Part shown: piece by piece, positions 35,725 to 45,192 of the stretch
How the letters are laid out: the number at the start of each line of letters is the position of its first letter
Position numbering within the stretch: the stretch's first letter is position 1
NCBI GenBank assembly: GCA_964560495.1
Contig: CAZLMM010000002.1
Span: 62,001 to 126,000 of the forward strand
DNA length: 64,000 bases
Reading direction: 5' to 3'
From: UBA5069 sp964560495
Lineage (GTDB): Bacteria; Chloroflexota; Anaerolineae; Caldilineales; Caldilineaceae
Program-made: the position numbers and the translations under genes
The notes under the pieces: generated by a model
What the model was told of the DNA's origin: nothing
The model's input: only the letters and a program-made list of their open reading frames with translations
Databases searched by the model: none

Positions 35725-37406
35725 GACTCGTCTTTCCTCCTTCTCCTGAGTAAGAATCGATCGCTGATGCGCCGGAAAATATCAGCGCCAATAAACACCA
35801 GAAAGCCGCCGATGATGGTTGGGATGAAGATCGCATAGAACGTATCCACCAGATAGACCAGCGTGTTGTTCTCCAACGACGGTTTGAAGTGGCTCGTCCA
35901 AGAGGCTGGAAAGTTATCGGTGGCGTCTGGATGACATTGACGGCAGGTGGTGAGCAGGTTCTGCTTGATCACCCGGGAGTTCTCATCTGATGTAGGCAAG
36001 ATGTTGTGAACGCCGTGGCAATCGTAACAGACGGCTTTGTTCGTCTCCTGATTGGGATGTTGACGCTCGAAAAGTTCCACGGTGGCGCCGTGGAAGTCCG
36101 CCACATAGGTGTCGAACACATCGGTCGAGATGTCATACTTGGACATGACAGTGGCGTCTGCATGACAACCGCCGCAGAGGTCGGGCGAATTGGCCCGAAA
36201 GACAGCCGTGGTCGGGTTTTCGATGTTGTGCACCCCGTGGCAGTCGATGCAGACAGGTACGTCTGGGTTGTCTTCGCCGATGAGGGCCGCGCCGTGAACG
36301 CTTTGGGAATACTGCTCGCTGATCTGCACATGGCAGTTGCCGCAAGTCTGAGAGACGCGCTCGCGCGGCTCGTTGGGGTCGTGGATTGCGTGATTGCCGT
36401 GGCAGTCGAAGCAGGTGGCGGCCGCCAGCTTACCTTCCTCAATTGCCTGTGTATGCACCCCGTCATGGTTCAGCTCGGCAATATCTGCATGGCAGCTCTC
36501 GCACACGGCTTCCATTTGCAAGGTGAGGTCGCGACGGTTCTCTGCCTCAAGCTGCGGATGGGGAAATCCCGTCTGCGCCTGATCCGTGTGGCAATCGGTG
36601 CATTGGAGCGGGGTATAGCGCACACCCTGAATCATGCGAGCGCCATGCACTGAGTCAATGATGTCCTGTGGGTCTACGTTTAGCTCGACGATGTCGCCTG
36701 AGTGCAGCACCATCGTGCGGCTCAACAGGCTGTGACAGACTTTGCACTGCGCGTCTGTGCTCTGCGGCGTTGCCGCATGGCATGTCTCACAAGTCTGGTC
36801 GGGCGCCAGGTTGGCGACGATCTCATTATGCGCCGATTGGACGCGTGGGTCTTCGTGCCAGGTGTGACAACTCTCGCAGAAGGCAATTGGGTCGGCATTG
36901 ATCTCGGCGACGGGCGCAACGTCATGGCCTCCATGACAATCTACGCAATTGGGCGCATTAGCGTCTTCGTCGGCCAAAAGGTGGCCCGGGTTGTGAAGCT
37001 GAATCGATGTGTGACACTGTTCGCACGATTGAGCGATGTTCGCCTGGAACTCGTGCAGCGACTGCGCCGGGTTTTCAGCATGGGGAAAGACATAGTTGCG
37101 TCGAGGGCGATGACAGTCCGTACAGTAGACGTCGGCGCCGGCATGTTCGCCATGCACCGATTGTTCGAGTTCCTGCAAGTTCACTCCCAGAGAGAGCGTC
37201 TCTCCGCTCGCCAGGGGCTTCTCGCCCTCGCGTCCCACGTGGCACATCTTGCAGGCGGCGTCCGGCGCCGGGGCCGATGGCTCCTGTGCGTAAGCCGGCC
37301 TCGTTTCCCAAAGTAGGGCAATCAAGAACGCGCTGACCGCAATCAGGGCAGCCGTATACAACAGCTTATGGTTCAGTCGCCACTTCTTTGTATACGATGA
37401 ACTCAA
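35721..37406 (-). CDS. 15-heme c-type cytochrome with C-terminal membrane anchor
   Basis: A 561-residue exported protein. It starts at TTG with AAAGG upstream; the nearer ATG is out of frame. A signal peptide/anchor (LLYTAALIAVSAFLIALLW) is followed by fifteen CxxCH motifs spread over residues 50-500, many as CxxCHGxH, and a membrane helix near the end (YAIFIPTIIGGFLVFIGADIF) followed by RRRR. It is well placed to collect electrons from the b-type cytochrome with which it overlaps. Confidence 0.88.
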   Translation of the reverse strand: MSSSYTKKWRLNHKLLYTAALIAVSAFLIALLWETRPAYAQEPSAPAPDAACKMCHVGREGEKPLASGETLSLGVNLQELEQSVHGEHAGADVYCTDCHRPRRNYVFPHAENPAQSLHEFQANIAQSCEQCHTSIQLHNPGHLLADEDANAPNCVDCHGGHDVAPVAEINADPIAFCESCHTWHEDPRVQSAHNEIVANLAPDQTCETCHAATPQSTDAQCKVCHSLLSRTMVLHSGDIVELNVDPQDIIDSVHGARMIQGVRYTPLQCTDCHTDQAQTGFPHPQLEAENRRDLTLQMEAVCESCHADIAELNHDGVHTQAIEEGKLAAATCFDCHGNHAIHDPNEPRERVSQTCGNCHVQISEQYSQSVHGAALIGEDNPDVPVCIDCHGVHNIENPTTAVFRANSPDLCGGCHADATVMSKYDISTDVFDTYVADFHGATVELFERQHPNQETNKAVCYDCHGVHNILPTSDENSRVIKQNLLTTCRQCHPDATDNFPASWTSHFKPSLENNTLVYLVDTFYAIFIPTIIGGFLVFIGADIFRRISDRFLLRRRRKDES

Positions 37407-37482
37407 CTCATTGGCCTTTCAGGTCATATGCACCAGACGGATGCGTCTATTTGACCTTGCCAGGGCGTCGCCCGCAAACGCT

Positions 37483-39201
37483 CTACGATTCGGGCGCGCC
37501 AGCATCAATCCACTGCATTATCCAGTTCAGTTCCTCCGGCGGCAAGCTGTTCGGGTGCCCCTTGCGCTGGAGCTGCACCAATAGGCTTTCTTCGGCATTG
37601 CCTGGAACAATGGCCGCTCCCAGGTTGCCGCCCGCCATGGCGCCCTCGTATGTATCGAGGTGCAACCCCGCCGTACCGCCATGACAGGCAGTGCAGCGAG
37701 CCTCTAGGATCGGGCCGACCAGATCGTCCCAAGTGAGTTCTGCCTGTGGATAGCGCGGCAGATTGGTCGGCAATTGGTTGGTCAATGCCACGATTTCGGT
37801 AGCATCCAGTCCGACGAACTTCCACTCGGTGGCATGGCATGAGCTGTTGGCGCAAAAGCTGGAATCGTCGCTGCCGCCGGGATTCGACACATCGTGGCAG
37901 CCACTGCACGAGTGATCGAACTCAAAGCGGTGGCGAGAAATCCAGTTGGCGTCGCTGTGGGATTCCGGCTCGAAAGCGTCGCTCACGGGCAGATAAGGCG
38001 TGCTGCCGTCGGCGGGCGCTTTGATGGGGATGGAGTGGCACAGGTTGCACTCGATGCGTATGCTCTCCTGCTGTTCGTTGAGGTGCTTGCCATCGTGACA
38101 GCGGAAGCAGCCTGCCCAGTCCTTGTGGCCGATGTTGTCCGGGTGACTGAGCCAGCTTGCATCCATGGTGGGAAAGACCATCTCTTCATAGAGCCGCGTC
38201 ACCTCATCGACTGCGTCATCTACAATGGCCTGGTTGCTCCCGTAGTACTCTGCCCAGTTTGCCAGATAGTAGTTCTTTAGTCCGTTGATGGCGGTCACCG
38301 CATGGTCGATGGAGGGGTATTGGCGCTCCATGATTGCCAAAGCATTTTGTTTGAAGTAGGGGATTTCTTTTGCGATGATGCCGCGCGCCATTGCGTCGTC
38401 GATGGCTTCGTCTGGCGACTTGAACTTGTGAGCAATCCGATTATGACATGTCATGCAATCGACTTGCTTGATCTTGTCGGCGTTTTGTTCCAAGAAGTCA
38501 TCCGGCAAATCAGCCTCCGAGTCGATGAATGTCTCGGTCTCGCCTGTATCGGCGTAGGTCACGCGCACCCAGGGGATCACCTGCTGGAGGTTTTGGTCGT
38601 CCGAAGCGATGTACTCCATCTGGTTTTCAATGTGCCAGTGGATGCCCTTGCCACGCCCCTCTCGATGGGTGCCGCCCCCCGTCTTGAAGGCCAACAAGGT
38701 GGTTGACTCTTCGTTGTTCTGTTCGGCGTCAAAGCGGGTGATTTCTCGCAAGCTGTTGGGCGAAAACTTGGAGGGCGTGTGACAGCGCTCACAGACCTGG
38801 GCCGCGGGACGCAGGCTCTTGACGTAGATGGGCATCTCATAGTCGGCGCCCAGGTAAGTGATCACGTGGGAGATGTCGTGCGCCTTGCGCGTAAACTGGG
38901 TGGCAATGGTAGCGCGCCCGATATGACACTCCACACACTTCACACTGGCGTGGGGCGACTGCTGATAGGAAATGAACTCTGGCGGCATGGTGTGACAGAC
39001 CGCGCCACAAAAGAGATTGCTGTTGGTCAGCTCCCAGGCGGCGCCGGCAAAGATAAAGAGCGTCAGGCCAGCAAAGACGAGCGTGGCGAAGGGCATCGCC
39101 CGCACCCACCAGGGCGATGAACGGTCGGGCGTGACAAAGCGTCCCAAAGCATTGAGGACGCGCCCGAGCCAGCGCACATAACGATCAAATAGTTTCGCCA
39201 T
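37483..39201 (-). CDS. NapC/NirT-like membrane multiheme cytochrome fused to a C-terminal c-type domain
   Basis: A 572-residue protein. The start at 39201 (AAGGCGG upstream) gives one N-terminal helix (AMPFATLVFAGLTLFIFAGA) directly followed by the first heme site, as in NapC/NirT/NrfH quinol dehydrogenases. The first site is CGAVCHTM, a CxxxCH spacing; six CxxCH sites (CVECH, CERCH, CMTCH, CFRCH, CNLCH, CSGCH) follow, then a CANSSCH (Cx4CH) site and a last CTACH in a C-terminal domain that ends LPPEELNWIMQWIDAGAPE, typical of planctomycete-type cytochrome c domains. The gene overlaps the 13-heme gene by 17 bp. Confidence 0.85.
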   Translation of the reverse strand: MAKLFDRYVRWLGRVLNALGRFVTPDRSSPWWVRAMPFATLVFAGLTLFIFAGAAWELTNSNLFCGAVCHTMPPEFISYQQSPHASVKCVECHIGRATIATQFTRKAHDISHVITYLGADYEMPIYVKSLRPAAQVCERCHTPSKFSPNSLREITRFDAEQNNEESTTLLAFKTGGGTHREGRGKGIHWHIENQMEYIASDDQNLQQVIPWVRVTYADTGETETFIDSEADLPDDFLEQNADKIKQVDCMTCHNRIAHKFKSPDEAIDDAMARGIIAKEIPYFKQNALAIMERQYPSIDHAVTAINGLKNYYLANWAEYYGSNQAIVDDAVDEVTRLYEEMVFPTMDASWLSHPDNIGHKDWAGCFRCHDGKHLNEQQESIRIECNLCHSIPIKAPADGSTPYLPVSDAFEPESHSDANWISRHRFEFDHSCSGCHDVSNPGGSDDSSFCANSSCHATEWKFVGLDATEIVALTNQLPTNLPRYPQAELTWDDLVGPILEARCTACHGGTAGLHLDTYEGAMAGGNLGAAIVPGNAEESLLVQLQRKGHPNSLPPEELNWIMQWIDAGAPES

Positions 39202-41086
39202 TTTTCCGCCTTCTATACAGTGCAACCAGCCCCACAGCCAGGACAGTCATGAGCGTCGCGCCCACGCCAATCGTCCACCACATGGCAGTGCGCAGCCAAT
39301 TACTGGCTTCCACATTGTCGATGTTCGGCGGCTGACCCACCGCCGCTATTGGTGTGGGCGGGGGCGGCGATGAGGGCGTTGGCCCTGGCCCGAAGGCAGA
39401 CGCCGGCTTCGCCCCAGTTTGCTCCGCAGCGTATTTGATCATTTGCGTCGCCCAGGCTGGGTCTTTGTCTGCGTCATCGTGGCACTGGTTGCAAGCGTTG
39501 GGCATGTTCTCTGCGCCGCCGTGCTTGATGCTCCCCTCTGGGTTTGGCTGCAACAGTGAGTGATTGTGGATATCGTATGCGACTCCGCTGACGGCCATCT
39601 TGGGCATGTGGCAGTCGATGCACTGGAATTCATGCTGCTGACTTGCCTTCTCGTGATAGGGCATGTGCTTGATGAGCGTCCTCTGCTCCGAATGGCATTC
39701 CAGACACAGGTCGTTGACGGGCGCGCGTAACTGTGAGGTTGTCGGGCCGGGCGCATGCACCAGATGACAGGTCGTGCAGTTGGCGTCGGGGTCTTGGGCC
39801 ATAGAGCTGCCCAGCGACCAATCCATGTACTGCTGATGATTGAGCCGCGCGCTGCCATCGGGCCAAATCTCTTCTGCGCTGACCGTGAAGGTGAAATGAT
39901 CCGTGAGCAGATCGCCGGGTCGATAGGTAGCGGGGAAGGGGAGTCCATCATGCCCGGTCCCACGGCTGTGGCACGCGCCGCACACCTGCTCGTCCACCCC
40001 GGAATAAGGCTTGACATTTTCTGGATCGGCGGCGTGGGCCCCGCCAGGTCCGTGACATCCTTCGCAGCCGATGCCGAATTCGCTGAATTCCCAGGTGGCT
40101 GTGATGAGACCCGTGACATGACATGAGCCGCAGCCCTGACGCCAGTCCACGCTGTGCGCCTCGTGCACCGGCAGGAGCGACCACTCGCCCGTCGCCACGA
40201 CCCACTGCGCGGGCAGAACCTGGAAGGTGTTGGAGATGGTCTGGGTGATATATGCCTGCCGCCAGCGGCTGCCAATCGTGTAGGCGACGTCTTCAATCGC
40301 AAAGGTGCGGTCTTCGTCCATTTGGCTGAAGTCGCCAATAACGGCTTGGGGCGACTGTCTGGCATCCTGCACCATCTTGGCGTGCAGTGTGTCCTTCCAG
40401 GTGAAGTAGAGATCATCATGACAGCCATTGCAGCGAGTGCTGCCCACGTACCCCTCTGCGCCAGCGCCAAAGCCCCCACGGGGCGTCATGAAATTCGCCG
40501 CCCATTCAGTCGACTGATCGGCATGACACGCAATACAATTGGCTGGCATGGTTGCCAGAATCTCCGACACGCGGCTGATGGCGTGACTGCCGTGACACTC
40601 TGTGCAGAGAGGCAACTTTGCTTCATCGCCGGCTGCTTGCGCCTCCTCAAAATCATGAAATGGAAGATGGGGATAGTGGCAGGACTCGCACGAGCTGGCC
40701 GCGCCCACTCGATACTCGTCAAGCGTATGCGCAGCCGGTTTGACATGGGGAAAGCGATAGTCTGTCTGATTCTGATGGCAGCCTGTACAGGCGATTGGAT
40801 TGTCCAAATGGCGCGACGAATGGGGTGATGTATCCAGCGTTGTCAGGTCAACATGCAAGGGCAGCGTTTCGCCTGATGGCAGCGTCAGCGCGCGGGTCAT
40901 CTCGTCATGGCAGCCGCGACACTGAACATCTCGCGGGCCGGGCGGCGTGGGCAGCGGCGTAGCTGTCGCCTCTGCCGCCTCCTGAGCAAAGACTGAACTC
41001 AGGGGGGCGTGTTGGCGCTCCATCCCATAGAGCACTGTTGCTGTGAGGATGCACATTGTAACTGACAGCCAGGCCAGTCTGCTCAT
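39185..41086 (-). CDS. 13-heme c-type cytochrome with C-terminal membrane anchor
   Basis: A 633-residue exported protein with signal peptide, thirteen CxxCH motifs and one C-terminal helix (WTIGVGATLMTVLAVGLVALY) followed by RRRK. Residues about 220-560 contain the ordered motifs CGSCHVTG, CEGCHGPGGAH, CGACHSRG, LNHQQY and CIDCHMP, shared with the 8-heme lipoprotein upstream; they resemble the c554/HAO-like heme packing seen in multiheme reductases. An enzyme role is possible but the active-site heme cannot be identified by eye. Confidence 0.87.
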   Translation of the reverse strand: MSRLAWLSVTMCILTATVLYGMERQHAPLSSVFAQEAAEATATPLPTPPGPRDVQCRGCHDEMTRALTLPSGETLPLHVDLTTLDTSPHSSRHLDNPIACTGCHQNQTDYRFPHVKPAAHTLDEYRVGAASSCESCHYPHLPFHDFEEAQAAGDEAKLPLCTECHGSHAISRVSEILATMPANCIACHADQSTEWAANFMTPRGGFGAGAEGYVGSTRCNGCHDDLYFTWKDTLHAKMVQDARQSPQAVIGDFSQMDEDRTFAIEDVAYTIGSRWRQAYITQTISNTFQVLPAQWVVATGEWSLLPVHEAHSVDWRQGCGSCHVTGLITATWEFSEFGIGCEGCHGPGGAHAADPENVKPYSGVDEQVCGACHSRGTGHDGLPFPATYRPGDLLTDHFTFTVSAEEIWPDGSARLNHQQYMDWSLGSSMAQDPDANCTTCHLVHAPGPTTSQLRAPVNDLCLECHSEQRTLIKHMPYHEKASQQHEFQCIDCHMPKMAVSGVAYDIHNHSLLQPNPEGSIKHGGAENMPNACNQCHDDADKDPAWATQMIKYAAEQTGAKPASAFGPGPTPSSPPPPTPIAAVGQPPNIDNVEASNWLRTAMWWTIGVGATLMTVLAVGLVALYRRRKNGETI

Positions 41087-41124
41087 GTTGACCGTCCAGA
41101 TGCATGCAGGATAGGCGCCCCTGT

Positions 41125-42363
41125 TTAGCGTTTGTTTTCAGTTCCCACCAGCGCCCGGTCATGAAAACCTGTCGCCACTTCCACCAACCGTTCATCAGGC
41201 AGCACAGGAGCGCGACTTGCTTCGTTGTGACAGCCCTTGCATGCAAAATCCAATGCCAGATACGGCATGGCAGTCTCGCCATCTTTACTAAATTGGGACG
41301 TCGCCTGTGGGTTGATCGCCATGAGGTGTGTGCGGAGATCGCCCGTAAAGCGCGCTGGGTCGCCCACTGCGCTGACAGTGACCCGCGGCATGTGGCAGTC
41401 GATACACTCGGCGTGCTTGCGGTCGGTGATCTTCTGGTATTGGTCATTCTCGAAGTGGCAGTTCTCGCACGGCGTGCGCACGGCCAGCCCCTTGGCGTAT
41501 TTCGTCGTCTGGTGTGGATCGTGGCAATCTACACAGCGCATGACGCGCTTCTTTGACTCGAAGAGCTCTTCATACTGTTCGTGATGGAGAATAAAGCCGT
41601 CGCTGGCGTCAATCTGCTCGACTTCGCCGCGGCTATGGCAGTCGCCGCACATTTCAGAATCGCGGTCGATTTTCATGTTCACCAGATAAGGCGAATTGAC
41701 ATGCGCGCTGCCCGGCCCATGACAGCCTTCACAGCCAACGCCCTCCTCTGCCCATGTGCCGATTAATCCGGGCAAGCCTTCGTGATTGCCTTCGGGCACA
41801 TAACCGGTGGTGTGACACGATCCACAGTCGAAAGCTGTTTGTTCGCCGGGGTGATAGGCCACCCAATCGTCCCCCATGCGCAATGTCTTGTTGGGCAGAT
41901 TGTACTGCGTCTTGGCATCGGCGTCGCCGGTGATGATGTACCCCTCCTTGTCTACGAAGCGGGCTTTCCAGCCATAGCCGCCGATCACGTAGAGGATGTC
42001 ATCCCAAGTGTAGCCCTCGGGCGGGTTGGATACTTCTGAAAACGGGTAATCGGGCGGTTCCCCATCCACGACCTTGTTGAACTCCCAGGCATGGCCTGTC
42101 TCCATATAGCTGGTGAACAGCTCTTCGTGGCACTCCTTGCACGTTTCTCTGCCAACGTAGGTGGGCGGTGCATAGTCCAGCCCGGCCTCTCCCTGGGGTC
42201 CACGCGGCCCTTGCGGCCCCAATGCGCCCTGTGGCCCTTGTGGCCCAGGAGGCCCCGCCGGGCCGATTTCGCCCGGCGGCCCAGGCGCAGCTGCACCCGA
42301 AGATGCGCAAGCTGCCGCCAAGAACAGAACAATGCCCAAAAACAGAGGGGTGAGCCATTTCAT
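41125..42363 (-). CDS. Octaheme c-type cytochrome lipoprotein with collagen-like Gly-X-Y segment
   Basis: A 412-residue lipoprotein. The start at 42363 gives signal MKWLTPLFLGIVLFLAAAC with lipid-carrying Cys19. Residues 28-60 are eleven uninterrupted Gly-X-Y triplets (GPPGEIGPAGPPGPQ...), a collagen-like stalk. Eight CxxCH motifs follow, including CGSCHTTG, CEGCHGPGSAH, CGDCHSRG and CIDCHMP. The stalk may lift the heme domain from the membrane or trimerise it. It is the nearest gene to the transposase remnant. Confidence 0.88.
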   Translation of the reverse strand: MKWLTPLFLGIVLFLAAACASSGAAAPGPPGEIGPAGPPGPQGPQGALGPQGPRGPQGEAGLDYAPPTYVGRETCKECHEELFTSYMETGHAWEFNKVVDGEPPDYPFSEVSNPPEGYTWDDILYVIGGYGWKARFVDKEGYIITGDADAKTQYNLPNKTLRMGDDWVAYHPGEQTAFDCGSCHTTGYVPEGNHEGLPGLIGTWAEEGVGCEGCHGPGSAHVNSPYLVNMKIDRDSEMCGDCHSRGEVEQIDASDGFILHHEQYEELFESKKRVMRCVDCHDPHQTTKYAKGLAVRTPCENCHFENDQYQKITDRKHAECIDCHMPRVTVSAVGDPARFTGDLRTHLMAINPQATSQFSKDGETAMPYLALDFACKGCHNEASRAPVLPDERLVEVATGFHDRALVGTENKR

Positions 42364-42565
42364 TTGTGGGCCTCTTTCCATTTCTCAGTCCGTCAGATGG
42401 GTCTACACAGGAGGAATATCGCTTTAGTCTAGCAACACTTACGTCACATCTCTTTGACCCTGAACTTTGTACAAAAAGATAGCAAGCCCAAGCGGTGGCT
42501 GGGCGAGAAACGCACGTTAACAAACGAAGAACCGAGCCGAAAACGCGCTAACCAGGCCGTTTCGG

Positions 42566-42925
42566 TCATTTGCGCACAACCGAAAGACGTGGTCGCGGCG
42601 TCAAACGCACACCTTTGCGCCGCCCTTTGGGATAACCACGGGGTTTGGGCGAGCGGGCAGGTGTGCCAAAGCGCCGAATAATCTGGGCGAAGCTGCGCTG
42701 AACGAGAGTCGGGGTGAGCGGGCGCAGGCGGACGTTGGGCAGATAGCGTTCCCAGGGACGCAGATGCGCCTGAGCCAGAGGGCGTGCGAGCCAGAGTTGG
42801 AAGTAGGCCAGATTCACCAGGCGCAGCCAATGCTCCTCTTGGGGAGTGTCGGGGGTTTGAAAGCTGGTGAGCAAGAGACGCTGCTTGGCAAAGCGCAGGA
42901 AATGCTCTATTTCTGATTGACAAAA
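42566..42925 (-). pseudogene. C-terminal fragment of an NF041680-type transposase (IS remnant)
   Basis: Only the C-terminal 115 or so residues remain, starting near SEIEHFLRFAKQRLLL, then EEHWLRLVNLAYFQLWLARP, RPWERYLP and a basic end (KGRRKGVRLTPRP) with an intact stop. The catalytic N-terminal part is absent and the upstream sequence is unrelated. It is thus a dead insertion sequence between two cytochrome genes. No clear terminal inverted repeats were found. Confidence 0.75.
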
Positions 42926-42961
42926 ACTTGAATGCACCCAATTGAATCGGGTGTGAGCTGC

Positions 42962-43099
42962 TGCTAAAGTGATGTTACTTTGGAATCTGGAGTTCTTCAT
43001 GGCCGTAGGTGCAGTTCGTAACCGCACGTGCTGTCAGACGTCCGTGCGGTTGCTACGATGGACAAAAACTCTTGGTTTCAAACGAGCACCACTTTAGGA
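42962..43099. repeat. Concentric imperfect palindrome with central hairpin
   Basis: Outer arms 42962-42997 and 43064-43099 are inverted copies of 36 bases with 26 identities by my count. Inside lies an 8-bp perfect hairpin, AACCGCAC/GTGCGGTT (43020-43027 and 43044-43051). It covers the 3' end of the diheme gene and may act as its terminator or be the scar of a second mobile element. Confidence 0.55.
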
Positions 43100-44977
43100 T
43101 CGCTTGCTATCCCGCTCCAATTGCGTCGTCGCGACCATCAACTGCGCCTTCATCCTACTCCGCTTGGCCAGCCAATCTTCGTCGCGCAATTGGCCGACGC
43201 TGTGCAGATCATCAAGTTCTGCAATGCTGTCAAGCAGACTCTCCCGCGTCTCGAGCAGTTCCTGTCTGTTCTGATCTGCACTGATCCTGCCGCGCCGCTG
43301 CGCCACGAACACCACGGCGAAGATCGCTACAACGGCTGCGCCGGCAATGAGCCACCCCATCAACGGATCCACAGGCGGCGTCACTGCCCCTGGATCCCCT
43401 GTCGTTCCAGCGCCGGCAGCCCCAGCCAGCATGCGTGGATCGACCCCACCCTGCTCTACCAGGCCCTGCAGCGACACGGCGACGGTCTGCGGTCCGAACC
43501 CCTGCTTGCTGAACAATTGATAGTCGCGCCCCTGAAGTTGCTGGATGGAATTGAACTGCATCTCATGGGCATTGACTTTGAGGTTGGGCAAATCGGCGAC
43601 CAAGAGCGTCAACTCATCCACAGGATAGACAAACTCTTGTTCCACTGCTGCTGATGTCCCCTCGAAAGGCAAGGCGTAGCGCAGGATGATCTGTCGCGTG
43701 GCGGCGCCCGGCAGAACCGGCAACGTGTCATAGACCACGTCGCCCACACGATGATAGCGATTGCCCAGCTCCCCATTCTCCAATGCCACCTCCGTTGCGC
43801 CGGGCGGCAAGGGCAAAGCGACTGTCACTGGTTCATCCACCCCCTCGATCTGACGCCCGATGTAAGTGCGCTCACCGTCGTTGCCGACGGTGTAGATCTG
43901 GCCGACCACCAACGCGCCGGGCTGCGAATCGACAATCCAGTGGCTGCGGTTGATGAAGACGCCGCTGGGGTCATCCGTCACGCCAAAGACAGAGATTTCC
44001 GTTTCGGCGGTTGTAGTGAAGGGTGTCAGGTTGATGAAATCGCTGCTATAGCTCACCCCGTCGCTGTTCACCGTGGCAATGTAGACGAGAGAGGGGTCGG
44101 CGGCCAGGTTGCGAAACTCGAACCGACCTGCGCTGTCCACCGTGTTGGTGAAGGCAGCCACCGGGTCGAAACCAGCATAGGCTTCCAACAAAATGGGGCT
44201 GCCGGCAACTTCCGGGCCGCCAGGCGTGCGTTGTATCACCGCGCCGCCGATAACGCCTGGGCCGGGTCGATAGGCGGAGACCCAGGGAGGGGCCAGGCTG
44301 AAGCTGCGAATATATTGCAGCACTGCACTCTGGTCGTTGAGCGACCAATCGGCGCCGATCTCGCCATGCGCTGCCTGCCAGCCGGCCAGCCAATCGGCCT
44401 GGCTCTGGAAGGCGACGACCTGCAGGTCAGTGAAGTCGTTGATGACCCCTGGCGCCTCTTGCCCATCGCCTCGGCCATCCGCGCCGTGACACTGGGCGCA
44501 AGATTCGTTGTAGAGCGCCTCGCCGGCCGCTGCTTCTTGGCGCGACGTGTGCAGGCTCCAGGCGAAGGCCACCGTGTTCCAGATTTCGCCGTCGCCCAGA
44601 CGGTTGCCCCATGGCGGCATCATCTGTTCCATGCGGCCATACTTCGTGGTGTGGAAGAGTTCCGCCGGGCTGCGCTCCCACATCACCACCGGGTCGGCGA
44701 ACACAGTCGGCGGGCCGGGCAGGCTGGCAGCAGTGGGTCCATCCCCGTTGCCCGTATCGCCGTGACAAGGCGCGCAGTTGGCGGCATAGCTCGAACGTCC
44801 GGCAGAAGCCAGAGGCGGAACAAGGGGGATTGTCACCTGGCTGGGGTCATAATCGGGCGACGGCTGCTGGGCAGATAGTTGCGTTCCGCCGCTCATCACG
44901 CCCACAAACGCCGCGGTGGTGAACAGAGCCAAAACCAAACGTCGACGAAAGACGAGCACGCGCAAAGAAATCGACAT
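43094..44977 (-). CDS. Membrane-anchored diheme cytochrome c with carbohydrate-binding-like middle and CcmI-like tail
   Basis: A 627-residue protein. The start at 44977 leaves a signal peptide (RRRLVLALFTTAAFVGVMSG). Two class I cytochrome c domains carry CAPCHGDTGNGDG and CAQCHGADGRGDG. A beta-rich middle (about 225-500) has FEFRNLAADPSLVYIATVNSD, resembling carboxypeptidase-regulatory-like domains. A C-terminal helix (GWLIAGAAVVAIFAVVFVAQ) is followed by a cytoplasmic helical tail (SLLDSIAELDDLHSVGQL). That tail form is common in CcmI/CcmH-like and other cytochrome biogenesis proteins. It follows ccmE with a gap of 392 bp. Confidence 0.78.
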   Translation of the reverse strand: MSISLRVLVFRRRLVLALFTTAAFVGVMSGGTQLSAQQPSPDYDPSQVTIPLVPPLASAGRSSYAANCAPCHGDTGNGDGPTAASLPGPPTVFADPVVMWERSPAELFHTTKYGRMEQMMPPWGNRLGDGEIWNTVAFAWSLHTSRQEAAAGEALYNESCAQCHGADGRGDGQEAPGVINDFTDLQVVAFQSQADWLAGWQAAHGEIGADWSLNDQSAVLQYIRSFSLAPPWVSAYRPGPGVIGGAVIQRTPGGPEVAGSPILLEAYAGFDPVAAFTNTVDSAGRFEFRNLAADPSLVYIATVNSDGVSYSSDFINLTPFTTTAETEISVFGVTDDPSGVFINRSHWIVDSQPGALVVGQIYTVGNDGERTYIGRQIEGVDEPVTVALPLPPGATEVALENGELGNRYHRVGDVVYDTLPVLPGAATRQIILRYALPFEGTSAAVEQEFVYPVDELTLLVADLPNLKVNAHEMQFNSIQQLQGRDYQLFSKQGFGPQTVAVSLQGLVEQGGVDPRMLAGAAGAGTTGDPGAVTPPVDPLMGWLIAGAAVVAIFAVVFVAQRRGRISADQNRQELLETRESLLDSIAELDDLHSVGQLRDEDWLAKRSRMKAQLMVATTQLERDSKRS

Positions 44978-45192
44978 GGGCGGCAGTGGTTGGACTGACT
45001 TGACGCTACCTGTGCACTTTTTGCTACCTGTCCCGAGGTGACAGCCGCCTTCCAATGCGCCTGTCACCTGCATGAGCGCCAAAGATAGTTCGATTTGGGT
45101 GTATTCAAAGTTCGATTGCTGTGGGGGTATAAACCGCGGCGAAGTCATGCGCCGCGGAACGTCTACTACAGAGCGGCCTAAAATGAGACCAG

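Noticed and set aside
43028..43654. 208-residue rightward frame over the diheme gene end
   Set aside because: Shadow frame; its start only resembles the other arm of the palindrome.
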